From contig CAITBU010000441.1 in assembly GCA_903890595.1 (NCBI GenBank), positions 1 to 12,953 on the forward strand: a DNA stretch of 12,953 nt, read 5' to 3'. The notes under the pieces are model-generated. The model was not told the origin of the DNA. It made no database searches and worked only from the letters and a program-made list of their open reading frames with translations. This stretch comes from an uncultured Holophagaceae bacterium. Its GTDB lineage: Bacteria; Acidobacteriota; Holophagae; Holophagales; Holophagaceae. Every line of letters starts with the position of its first letter. Positions within the stretch are counted from its first letter, which is position 1. A program made the position numbers and the translations under genes. This document shows, in pieces, positions 1 to 5,648 of this stretch.

Positions 1-1
1 G

Positions 2-697
2 CCTTTCCTGGCCGATGGCGGTGCCGAAGCCCACTATTCGGCCCAGGGCGCCTTCGCCATCATCGCCAACAAGCGAGAGGACCGTAAGTACCTCGGGGAG
101 GGCGAGACGGTCTATGTGAACGCCGGGACCGAGCAGGGCGTGAAGGCAGGTGATCGCTTTGTCGTGCTCAAGACCACCCTGCGAGCCCTCCCCCACCCCC
201 GCGATGCTAAGAAGAAGCTGGGCGATGTCATCCAGCAGACCGGTGTCATCCGGGTGGTAACTGTCCAGGCCAAGAGTGCTGTTGCCGTGATTGAGCGCAC
301 CCTGGACACCGTGGAAATCGGGAACCGCCTGGTGCGCTTCATCGAACCCGCCAGCCTGCCCATCAAGCTGCGTACGGACATCACCGATCCCGTTCAGGTG
401 GCCTCGGATGCGGCCATGGTCATCTTCGCCCGGGACAACAAGCAGTACACCTCGACCGGGGACCTCATCATCATCGACCGCGGCGCTCAGGACGGACTCA
501 AGGTCGGGGATGTGCTCATAGCCGCCCGCACCCGGACCTTTGCCCTGGAGCCTGCTGACGAAAAGCGCAGCCCCTCCGACAGCACCACCCACTACCTGGG
601 GCAGGCGCTGGTGGTGCGCACCGAGGCCCAGAGCGCCACCTGCCGAGTGCTTCGGACCAACCAGGAACTGCGCGTGGGGGACAGCCTCAGCCGCTGA
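2..697 (+). CDS. C-terminal part of a secreted-type protein with repeated beta modules (5' end outside window)
   Basis: The reading frame is open from base 2, so the 231 residues seen are the C-terminal part of a longer protein. A GTG at 116 could be taken for a start but lies inside the frame and has no ribosome-binding site. Two similar modules are visible. The first has 'GTEQGVKAGDRFVVL', later 'GVIRVVTVQAKSAVAVIE' and 'VEIGNRLVRF'. The second has 'GAQDGLKVGDVLIAAR', 'LGQALVVRTEAQSATCRVL' and 'LRVGDSLSR'. This Gly-Val-x-x-Gly-Asp pattern recurs in C-terminal modules of LysM-containing or FlgT-like envelope proteins in deltaproteobacteria and acidobacteria, so a LysM domain may lie upstream; that is inference. 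The gene ends 8 bp before the convergent rsmG, with no clear terminator between them. The exact function is unknown. Confidence 0.75.
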   Translation, partial: PFLADGGAEAHYSAQGAFAIIANKREDRKYLGEGETVYVNAGTEQGVKAGDRFVVLKTTLRALPHPRDAKKKLGDVIQQTGVIRVVTVQAKSAVAVIERTLDTVEIGNRLVRFIEPASLPIKLRTDITDPVQVASDAAMVIFARDNKQYTSTGDLIIIDRGAQDGLKVGDVLIAARTRTFALEPADEKRSPSDSTTHYLGQALVVRTEAQSATCRVLRTNQELRVGDSLSR

Positions 698-705
698 TCA
701 GGAAA

Positions 706-1332
706 TCAGGGAAGGACGGACGGCCCTTCCGGACTGCGATGCAGCTCCACCACCACCCGTTGCCCGCGGGTGGGCAGGGTGTAGGGGTGAGCCTGGGCGG
801 TCCAGTCCGGAGGCAGCGCTTCCCCCTCCCACCCAGGGCCCTTGAGGGCCAGGAAGGGTGCGCCGGGGCGGCCATGCCGGCCCCACCAGGTCGCCAGCTG
901 CCCCAGCGGAGCCAGGGCCTTGGCTGTACCCCAGTCTGCCGCCAGGGGCGGTAGTGCCTCCAGGCGGCCCTGGACGACCTTCAGGTTCGGAATAGGCAGT
1001 TCCATGGCGACCTGCCTCAGGAAGGCCATTTTTTTTGAAGCGGCGTCCACCCCGATTACTTTCAGGTCGGGCCTGGCCAGAGCCAGCACCACCGCCGGTG
1101 AGCCCATGCCGGTCCCCAGATCCACCACCCGGGCCCCGGGGGGAAGCGTGGCCAGGAAGGGCAGCAGAACAGCGGCATCCAGCAGGAGCTCCTCCCGGCG
1201 GACCTCCTTGGGGAGGGAGGTCAGGGCATGGGTCCGGTTCCACCGGTCGAGCAGTTCGAGGAAACGACCCAGAGGCAAGCGCAGTTCTGGAGGCAGGGAT
1301 GGGTGCATACACCCAGGATGCCAGGGATCCAT
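706..1332 (-). CDS. rsmG: 16S rRNA (guanine(527)-N7)-methyltransferase RsmG
   Basis: RsmG (GidB) uses S-adenosylmethionine to methylate G527 of 16S rRNA in the decoding region; its loss gives low-level streptomycin resistance in several bacteria. The 208-residue product has the family's usual length. The SAM-binding loop 'VVDLGTGMGSPAVVLA' lies near residues 69-84. It is followed by 'KVIGVDAASKKMAFLRQ', the acidic-end strand and the ribose-binding segment expected of class I methyltransferases. 'GTAKALAPLGQL' matches the 'SRAFA' segment of the family. The start is uncertain: ATG 1332 has no Shine-Dalgarno sequence. A second in-frame ATG at 1308 also lacks one and sits in the loop of a small hairpin (1300-1315). 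Codons for Lys-Lys lie in a run of eight A residues (1029-1036). An FNR-like promoter arrangement lies just upstream. Confidence 0.93.
   Translation of the reverse strand: MDPWHPGCMHPSLPPELRLPLGRFLELLDRWNRTHALTSLPKEVRREELLLDAAVLLPFLATLPPGARVVDLGTGMGSPAVVLALARPDLKVIGVDAASKKMAFLRQVAMELPIPNLKVVQGRLEALPPLAADWGTAKALAPLGQLATWWGRHGRPGAPFLALKGPGWEGEALPPDWTAQAHPYTLPTRGQRVVVELHRSPEGPSVLP
1029..1036 (-). repeat. A8 homopolymer inside rsmG
   Basis: Eight T residues on the plus strand read as A8 in the rsmG coding strand, spanning the codons for Ser-Lys-Lys-Met in 'ASKKMAF'. No other run this long was seen in the window, and it is conspicuous in GC-rich coding sequence. Runs like this are prone to replication or transcription slippage, which here would truncate RsmG near the middle of the protein. 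Confidence 0.8.
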
Positions 1333-1350
1333 GGCTTCGAAAAAGAGGTA

Positions 1351-1392
1351 AATATATTTGTTTTACTTCTTTCATTTATTGATTTAAATCAT
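1351..1392 (-). promoter_or_regulatory. candidate FNR/CRP-family class II promoter for rsmG
   Basis: On the minus strand, ATGATTTAAATCAA (1392-1379) matches the FNR consensus TTGAT-N4-ATCAA at 9 of 10 defined bases. Exactly 22 nt later is TATATT (1356-1351), 5 of 6 with the sigma70 -10 element. If transcription starts near 1344, the box is centred at -41.5, the textbook position for class II FNR activation. There is no good -35 element, as expected for such promoters. The leader to ATG 1332 would be about 12 nt. The surrounding DNA is very AT-rich, so a chance match is possible. The regulator could be FNR, another CRP/FNR member, or none. Confidence 0.4.
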
Positions 1393-1476
1393 TTGTCACA
1401 GCAATGTATATCGAATTGACAATTACAATAACTCCACTCAAACAGCGAGATAAATCCTCCATCTATACTTCACACA

Positions 1477-1505
1477 TTGACATGTGCTCATAAAAGCACC
1501 ATAAT
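1477..1505 (+). promoter_or_regulatory. near-consensus sigma70 promoter for ybeY
   Basis: TTGACA (1477-1482, perfect -35), a 17-nt spacer and CATAAT (1500-1505, 5 of 6 for the -10) form a near-ideal housekeeping promoter. Transcription should start near 1512, about 30 nt before the ybeY ATG at 1542. AT-rich DNA lies upstream and could act as an UP element. The leader contains AGGAG (1531-1535), six bases before the ATG. Confidence 0.78.
1484..1499. promoter_or_regulatory. inverted repeat in the promoter spacer (possible operator)
   Basis: GTGCT (1484-1488) and AGCAC (1495-1499) form a 5-bp inverted repeat around CATAAA, almost filling the spacer between the -35 and -10 elements of the ybeY promoter. 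Repressors often bind there, but the arms are short and no regulator is known, so this is tentative. Confidence 0.25.
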
Positions 1506-1541
1506 GGTTGACTTTCCGCTGAAAAGGCTGAGGAGTAGCCC

Positions 1542-2270
1542 ATGTCTGATAACCAAGTACCTTTTACCATCGACTGGTCCACCCGCAGCAAAATGCGGGG
1601 CCCCGGTGAGCAGTCCATTGGAGATCTTGTGCGTAGCCTTCGGGATCGCCTTGCTCCTGAGGCCCAGGGGGTCTCACTCACCTATGTTGACGATCGGGGC
1701 ATGCGCAAGCTCAACCGTGAGCACCGAGGGAAGAACCTCACCACAGATGTGCTGAGCTTCCCGGCGATCACAGAAAAGGGTGCATTTCCGCACCTGGGCG
1801 ACATCGTTATCAGCCTCCCTACTGCGGAAAAAATGGCTAAGAAATTCGGCGTGAGCCGCAGGCGCGAAGTCGAGACACTGCTCATTCACGGATTTCTGCA
1901 CCTCTGCGGCCAGGATCATGAAACCGATTCGGGCGAAATGATGGCCTTACAAGCTGAGCTGGAACGGGAGTTTCTTGGCGAGGAACCTCTGGCGATGGCC
2001 CTAAAGCGGGGCCGTAAACCTGGGAGCAAGGTAAAGAGCCTCAAGGACGGCAGCCGGGTGGTGGTGACTGGCCGGGCGGCGGCGGCCCTCGTGCGCCGGG
2101 AGAAGTCGAAAAAAGAAAAGAAAGTAAAAGTCCGGAAGGCCGTGAAGCCCGCCGATGACATCCCCCGCCGCGGCCCCGGTCGCCCCCGCAAGGAGGCCAC
2201 GCCGGTCCCCGCGAAGAGGGTGGTCAAGCGCAAGCGAACCGGGGTGCCCCGGAACGGCGTTATTGGGTGA
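1542..2270 (+). CDS. ybeY: endoribonuclease YbeY with a long basic AT-hook-like C-terminal tail
   Basis: YbeY is a metal-dependent endoribonuclease of UPF0054, involved in 16S rRNA 3'-end maturation and ribosome quality control. The zinc signature is intact: H116, H120 and H126 in 'HGFLHLCGQDH'. The upstream block 'LNREHRGKNLTTDVLSFP' (residues 57-74) and 'LGDIVISLPTAE' are also typical. The start ATG is fixed by AGGAG six bases upstream. The family is usually about 150-180 residues. Here the catalytic domain ends near residue 150 and about 90 extra residues follow. They are rich in Lys, Arg, Ala and Pro and look disordered. Two stretches resemble AT-hooks: 'KRGRKPGSK' (155-163) and 'RRGPGRPRK' (209-217). 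The tail may bind nucleic acid or the ribosome; that is inference. The gene has its own strong promoter and faces away from rsmG. Confidence 0.93.
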   Translation: MSDNQVPFTIDWSTRSKMRGPGEQSIGDLVRSLRDRLAPEAQGVSLTYVDDRGMRKLNREHRGKNLTTDVLSFPAITEKGAFPHLGDIVISLPTAEKMAKKFGVSRRREVETLLIHGFLHLCGQDHETDSGEMMALQAELEREFLGEEPLAMALKRGRKPGSKVKSLKDGSRVVVTGRAAAALVRREKSKKEKKVKVRKAVKPADDIPRRGPGRPRKEATPVPAKRVVKRKRTGVPRNGVIG

Positions 2271-2320
2271 TTGCGACCTGAGCATGGCAAATGCGGCCGG
2301 AGGGCGATAAAATAGCCCCT

Positions 2321-2338
2321 TGGCCCGGTTTCGGGCCA
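2321..2338 (+). promoter_or_regulatory. hairpin covering an upstream in-frame ATG
   Basis: TGGCCCG (2321-2327) and CGGGCCA (2332-2338) form a perfect 7-bp GC-rich stem with a GTTT loop. The right arm ends on the A of an in-frame ATG at 2338. No T-run follows, so it does not look like an intrinsic terminator. It would hinder initiation at 2338 and favour the GTG at 2356, which has its own GGAG. Confidence 0.5.
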
Positions 2339-2355
2339 TGCCCTCCGGAGTTTCC

Positions 2356-3075
2356 GTGATCAACCTCCTGCTCGGCCTGGGTGCTGCCCTGGCCGTGGTC
2401 ATCCTGGCCGCCCTCCTTACCATCAAGCTCTGGATCAGCCTCCCGCTGGGCCTCCTGGCTGGCGCCGCCCTGTTCATCTGGCTGGGACGCCAAGTCCAGC
2501 AGGAGCTGGAGAAGATCTTCGGCCGTGCAGGCGAGCTGATGAAGAAGCAGCAGTTCGATCAGGCCATCGAGGTCATGAAGGAGGGCTACAAGTTCTCCTC
2601 CCGGCAGTTCCTGGTGAAGGGCAGCATCGACGGTCAGATCGGCGTGGTGCACTACATCCGGAAGCAGAATGAAGCGGCGGAGCCCCTGCTGGCGACGGCG
2701 TCCATGCAGCACTACATCGCCAAGGCCATGCTGGGGATCATCCAGTGGAAGCGCGGCGAAAAGAAGAAGGCCAAGACCACCTTTGACCTGGCCCTCAAGA
2801 CCGGCAAGAAGGAGAGTCTCCTCTATGCGGTCTACGCCTATGTCCTCCTTGAGATGGGCGAGCGCGACAAGGCCATCGAAGTCCTCAATAAGGGCCTCAC
2901 CGTCTGCACGGGCGATGAGCGCCTCATCACCAACCGCAACCTGCTGCAAAACGGCAAGGCCCTCAAGATGAAGGTCTACGGCGAGCAGTGGTACCAGTTC
3001 CTTCTCGAGCGTCCGATGATCCGCCAGGAGGCTCCTGCCTTCGCCCGGGTCTCCCGCCGGGCCCTGCGCGGCTGA
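2356..3075 (+). CDS. membrane-anchored TPR-like protein of unknown function
   Basis: The 239-residue product starts with two hydrophobic helices (about residues 3-21 and 25-44). A soluble helical part follows with TPR-like pairs: 'AGELMKKQQFDQAIEVMKEG', 'AKAMLGIIQWKRGEKKKAKTTFDLAL' and 'AYVLLEMGERDKAIEVLNKGL'. It is probably anchored in the inner membrane with the repeat part exposed as a protein-binding scaffold. I chose the GTG at 2356 because GGAG (2347-2350) lies five bases upstream. The in-frame ATG at 2338 has no ribosome-binding site and is held in a hairpin; a TTG at 2320 is weaker still. The gene lies 85 bp after ybeY and 90 bp before the YebC gene on the same strand. I do not recognise a named family beyond the TPR-like repeats. 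Confidence 0.8.
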   Translation: MINLLLGLGAALAVVILAALLTIKLWISLPLGLLAGAALFIWLGRQVQQELEKIFGRAGELMKKQQFDQAIEVMKEGYKFSSRQFLVKGSIDGQIGVVHYIRKQNEAAEPLLATASMQHYIAKAMLGIIQWKRGEKKKAKTTFDLALKTGKKESLLYAVYAYVLLEMGERDKAIEVLNKGLTVCTGDERLITNRNLLQNGKALKMKVYGEQWYQFLLERPMIRQEAPAFARVSRRALRG

Positions 3076-3165
3076 CGTGATCTGGGGAGCACCCCCCACG
3101 AGATGCTCTGGCAAAGCCCGAACCCCACGTCTGATTTGTTCCCCCTGTCCTTTCCTGGAGTCCCC

Positions 3166-3897
3166 ATGTCCGGCCACAGCAAATGGTCCACCATCAAGCA
3201 CAAGAAGGGCGCCGCTGACGCCAAACGCGGGAAGGTCTTCACCAAGATCCTCAAGGAGATCACCGTGGCCGCCCGCCTGGGCGGTGGCGATGTGGCCGCC
3301 AATCCTCGCCTCCGTCTGGCGGTGGATCAGGCCAAGGGCTCCAACATGCCCAAGGACAACTGGGAGCGCGCCATCAAGAAGGGTACGGGCGAGCTGGAGG
3401 GTGTCACCTACGAGGAAGTCATCTACGAGGCCTACGGGCCCGGCGGCGTCGCCATCATGGTCGAGGCCATGACCGACAATAAGAACCGCACCACCCCCGA
3501 GGTGCGCAGCTACTTCACCAAGTTCGGCGGCGAGCTCGGTGCCCAGGGCTCCGTGGCCTACCTCTTCACCAAGCAGGGCCAGATCGTGGTGGAAGCCGAA
3601 GTCACCGAAGACAAGGTCATGGAGGTCGCCCTGGAGGCCGGCGCTGACGATGTCGTGGACGAGGGCGGCGCCTGGGTGATCAAGACCAGCCCCGAGTCCT
3701 ACCAGGCCGTGAAGGATGCCGTGGATGCGGCCAAGCTGCCGGTCATCGAAGCCAAGATCATCATGGCGCCCAGCACCAGCACGGCCCTCGAGGGCAACAA
3801 GCTGACCAGCTTCCTCAAGCTCGTCGACCTGCTCGAAGACAACGACGATGTGCAGAATGTGTGGCACAACGGCGACTACGAGGAGCCCGAAGACTAG
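3166..3897 (+). CDS. yebC: YebC/PmpR-family regulatory or translation-associated protein
   Basis: YebC/TACO1 proteins are conserved cytosolic proteins of about 240-250 residues. They have been described as DNA-binding transcriptional regulators and, more recently, as factors that ease translation through difficult (e.g. polyproline) stretches. This 243-residue product starts with the signature 'MSGHSKWSTIKHKKGAADAK' and continues with 'FTKILKEITVAARLGGGD'. It also has 'NMPKDNWERAIKKGTGE' and the central 'YEAYGPGGVAIMVEAMTDN' followed by 'NRT'. The acidic C-terminus is also typical. ATG 3166 is preceded by TGGAG with five bases between, and the family N-terminus confirms it; the 63 bp of open frame upstream is not coding. 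A strong terminator follows 19 bp after the stop. In many bacteria yebC sits next to ruvC; it does not here. Confidence 0.96.
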   Translation: MSGHSKWSTIKHKKGAADAKRGKVFTKILKEITVAARLGGGDVAANPRLRLAVDQAKGSNMPKDNWERAIKKGTGELEGVTYEEVIYEAYGPGGVAIMVEAMTDNKNRTTPEVRSYFTKFGGELGAQGSVAYLFTKQGQIVVEAEVTEDKVMEVALEAGADDVVDEGGAWVIKTSPESYQAVKDAVDAAKLPVIEAKIIMAPSTSTALEGNKLTSFLKLVDLLEDNDDVQNVWHNGDYEEPED

Positions 3898-3916
3898 TTT
3901 GTCAGCTCTTCACAGC

Positions 3917-3953
3917 AAACAAAAACAGCCGTCATCGACGGCTGTTTTTGTTT
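3917..3953. terminator. bidirectional rho-independent terminator
   Basis: A perfect 17-bp inverted repeat (3917-3933 and 3937-3953) surrounds a three-base ATC loop. The core CAGCCGTC/GACGGCTG is flanked by an A5 run on the left and a T5 run on the right, so it works on both strands. It lies between the stop of the YebC gene (3897) and the stop of the convergent membrane-protein gene (3966) and should end both transcripts. Confidence 0.95.
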
Positions 3954-3965
3954 GAATGAGCAAGG

Positions 3966-4439
3966 CTACTTGATGGGTGGAACGGCGGCAACGGGTGCGG
4001 CCACGACGGCGGGTGCGAAGCGGGGCTTCGCTCCGAAGAGGGTCTTGTTGAAGACCACGAAGCTGGTACCCAGGAACAGCACCAGCATCAGCAGCGCAGC
4101 GCCCCGGCGTCCCGCTGCTAGGCCCTTGGGCGTCATCTCCGTCAGGCCCGCCAGGATGAGCACCAGCAGCATCTTCAGGTGGAAGTAGCTGCCGTTCTTC
4201 ATGGGGTTCCGTCCCCCCTGAATGGCCAGCACCAGCAGAGCAATGCCCGCCACGATGGACAGCCGGACGGACCAGGTCACCACCTTCGACCAGACCGTGG
4301 CTGCCAGGCCCTGCAGGTCGTCCCGGCCCTCTTCGAAGCCGGATAACAGCAGGACCACCACAGCGGCGCCCAGGCCCACACCAAGACTGAGGAAGTGCAA
4401 CCAGCGAAGAAGGTCTACGGCATCAATTCGAAAGTTCAT
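3966..4439 (-). CDS. four-helix integral membrane protein, function unknown
   Basis: The 157-residue product has four hydrophobic segments at about residues 11-33, 52-73, 86-101 and 112-130, and a short Ala/Pro-rich C-terminal tail. His15 ('LRWLHFLSLG') lies in helix 1 and His87 ('YFHLKMLLVL') at the start of helix 3. That pattern is seen in small CopD/HemJ-like and related haem- or metal-associated membrane families, but I cannot assign one with confidence. ATG 4439 was chosen because GGAG lies six bases upstream; a GTG at 4451 would add four residues but has no comparable site. The gene shares the bidirectional terminator with the YebC gene and is divergent from the oxidoreductase operon, with about 50 bp to the first copy of the duplicated ribosome-binding site. 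Confidence 0.82.
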   Translation of the reverse strand: MNFRIDAVDLLRWLHFLSLGVGLGAAVVVLLLSGFEEGRDDLQGLAATVWSKVVTWSVRLSIVAGIALLVLAIQGGRNPMKNGSYFHLKMLLVLILAGLTEMTPKGLAAGRRGAALLMLVLFLGTSFVVFNKTLFGAKPRFAPAVVAAPVAAVPPIK

Positions 4440-4491
4440 GAAGGGCTCCACAGGAGGTTCCAGGGTAACAGCCCTGATAGGCTGGATCCGT

Positions 4492-4556
4492 CAGGAGACC
4501 CACCATGACCAAGCTGAACGTCGCCGTTGTCGGAGTCGGCCACCTCGGGCAGCATC
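4492..4556 (+). repeat. first copy of the duplicated oxidoreductase gene start
   Basis: These 65 bp match 4670-4734 at 60 positions. They contain the ribosome-binding site CAGGAGA, the ATG (4505) and the first 17 codons of the oxidoreductase gene. The last 35 bp are identical in both copies, and the five mismatches lie in the left half. After 4556 similarity stops abruptly. Confidence 0.93.
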
Positions 4557-4582
4557 GGGGGCCCCGCTCCGCGACCCCGTGA
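4505..4582 (+). pseudogene. 25-codon ORF from the duplicated 5' end (gene fragment or leader peptide)
   Basis: From ATG 4505, with a ribosome-binding site as good as that of the real gene, the frame reads 'MTKLNVAVVGVGHLGQH'. It then leaves the duplicated part and ends after eight more codons at TGA 4580-4582. The first 17 residues equal those of the oxidoreductase except Asn5 for Ser5. The stop lies in the loop of a hairpin (CCCCG 4575-4579, CGGGG 4585-4589). It is most simply a truncated duplicate. A leader-peptide role is possible but unsupported. Confidence 0.5.
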
Positions 4583-4669
4583 AACGGGGAGCGGGAGCAC
4601 GCCGCAGTGCGGCGTGCGTTCGCGGGCTGCCAGATGGCGTGACCTGCCCGAGAGGATTGAACGAATCAC
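4557..4669 (+). other. 113-bp hairpin-rich segment between the two repeat copies
   Basis: Three stem-loops are stacked here. CCCGCTCC (4563-4570) pairs with GGAGCGGG (4588-4595) and competes with an inner CCCCG/CGGGG pair. GCACGCCGC (4597-4605) pairs perfectly with GCGGCGTGC (4609-4617) around AGT. CGGGC (4623-4627) pairs with GCCCG (4646-4650), with GCC/GGC inside. No T-run follows any of them. The segment could be a small palindromic mobile element (REP or MITE-like), a structured leader of the downstream operon, or both. Confidence 0.6.
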
Positions 4670-4734
4670 CAGGAGATCTACCATGACCAAGCTGAGTGTT
4701 GCCGTTGTCGGAGTCGGCCACCTCGGGCAGCATC
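4670..4734 (+). repeat. second copy of the duplicated gene start, belonging to the intact gene
   Basis: This copy carries CAGGAGA (4670-4676), the ATG at 4683 and the first codons of the full-length oxidoreductase. The offset from the first copy is 178 bp, not a multiple of three, so the two copies are in different frames. Confidence 0.93.
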
Positions 4735-5648
4735 ACGCCCGAATCGCAGCCTCGGCGCCCCAGGCGGTGCTGACGGTGGTGGTGGATCCCGATCCCGTGC
4801 GTGGACCTGAGATCGCCGCCAAGTTCGGCGCGCCCTGGGTGGCCACCCTGGAGGAGGCGCTGCCCCGCGTCGACGCCGTGCAGATCGCCGCCCCCACAGG
4901 CTTCCACCACGCCCTTGGCCTCCAGGCCCTCAAAGCTGGCAAGCATGTGCTCATGGAGAAGCCCCTGGCCGCGACCCTCGAGGAAGGCGTCGCCCTCCTG
5001 GCAGCGCTGGCGGTAGCGCGCGCCACCAACCCCGGCCTCGTGGCTCAGGTGGGGCATCTGGAGCGCTTCAACCCCGCCGTCACCGCCCTGCGGGAGCGGG
5101 GATTCAAGCCCCGCTTCCTGGAAGCCGTTCGCGTCTCGCCCTTCCCGGCCCGGAGCCTGGAGGTGGACGTGGTGATGGACGTGATGATCCACGACCTCGA
5201 CCTGCTGCGCGCCCTGGTGGGCCGCCCGGTGATCGACGTGGAAGCTGTCGGCGTGCCGGTGCTCACGCCTTACGCCGATCTGGTGAACGCTCGCCTGAAG
5301 TTCGAAGGCGGTGCCTTCGCCACCGTCACCGCCAGCCGCGTGGCCCGCAAGAAGGAGCGCACCCTGCGCGCCTTCGGGGACCGCGAGTATGCGAGCCTCG
5401 ACTTCGCTGCCCAGAAGCTGGAGCTGCTGCGCCTGGTGATGGGGCCGGACGGCCCGCAGGTCCATCCCGAGACTGCCAGCATCGAGGAGGGCGAGCCCCT
5501 GCGCCTGGAGATCGAGGCCTTCCATGCGGCCTGCCTCGGCCTGGGCACCGACGGCGTCACCTGGGACGAAGGCCAGGAAGCCATGGGCGTCGCCGATCAG
5601 GTGCAGAAGGCTGTGGCCCGGAGCCTCGCGGAGATGAGCCGGGTGTGA
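4683..5648 (+). CDS. Gfo/Idh/MocA-family NAD(P)-dependent oxidoreductase
   Basis: These enzymes oxidise or reduce sugars, inositols or nucleotide sugars with bound NAD(P). The 321-residue product has the dinucleotide motif G10-V-G12-H-L-G15 at the N-terminus, the 'EKP' motif at 92-94 with its catalytic-region lysine, and 'VGHLERFNP' (123-131). It ends its core with 'DVMIHDLDLL' (166-175), which holds the conserved His/Asp of the active site. The 'GHxERFNP' form is common in members found near lipid A or nucleotide-sugar genes, such as UDP-GlcNAc 3-dehydrogenase (GnnA-like) proteins. No partner aminotransferase is present, so the substrate is unknown. ATG 4683 has AGGAG eight bases before it. 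It is the first gene of a probable operon and overlaps the next gene by 4 nt. Its 5' end is duplicated upstream. Confidence 0.92.
   Translation: MTKLSVAVVGVGHLGQHHARIAASAPQAVLTVVVDPDPVRGPEIAAKFGAPWVATLEEALPRVDAVQIAAPTGFHHALGLQALKAGKHVLMEKPLAATLEEGVALLAALAVARATNPGLVAQVGHLERFNPAVTALRERGFKPRFLEAVRVSPFPARSLEVDVVMDVMIHDLDLLRALVGRPVIDVEAVGVPVLTPYADLVNARLKFEGGAFATVTASRVARKKERTLRAFGDREYASLDFAAQKLELLRLVMGPDGPQVHPETASIEEGEPLRLEIEAFHAACLGLGTDGVTWDEGQEAMGVADQVQKAVARSLAEMSRV

Noticed and set aside
710..730. GGAAGG/CCTTCC inverted repeat at the 3' end of rsmG as a terminator
   Set aside because: The stem is only 6 bp with a 9-nt loop, lies inside the coding region and has no T-run on either side.
1416..1421. 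first TTGACA in the AT-rich region as a second promoter toward ybeY
   Set aside because: At spacings of 16-18 bases there is only TCAAAC, CAAACA or AAACAG, none close to a -10 element.
2308..2313. TAAAAT as a -10 element for the TPR-like gene
   Set aside because: No acceptable -35 element lies 15-19 bases upstream, so I do not call a promoter.
2260..3867. 535-codon open frame on the minus strand opposite the TPR-like and YebC genes
   Set aside because: It runs antisense through two well-supported genes. The product is a low-complexity mix of His, Gly, Leu and Asp, as expected from the mirrored codon pattern of GC-rich genes, and no family motif is seen.
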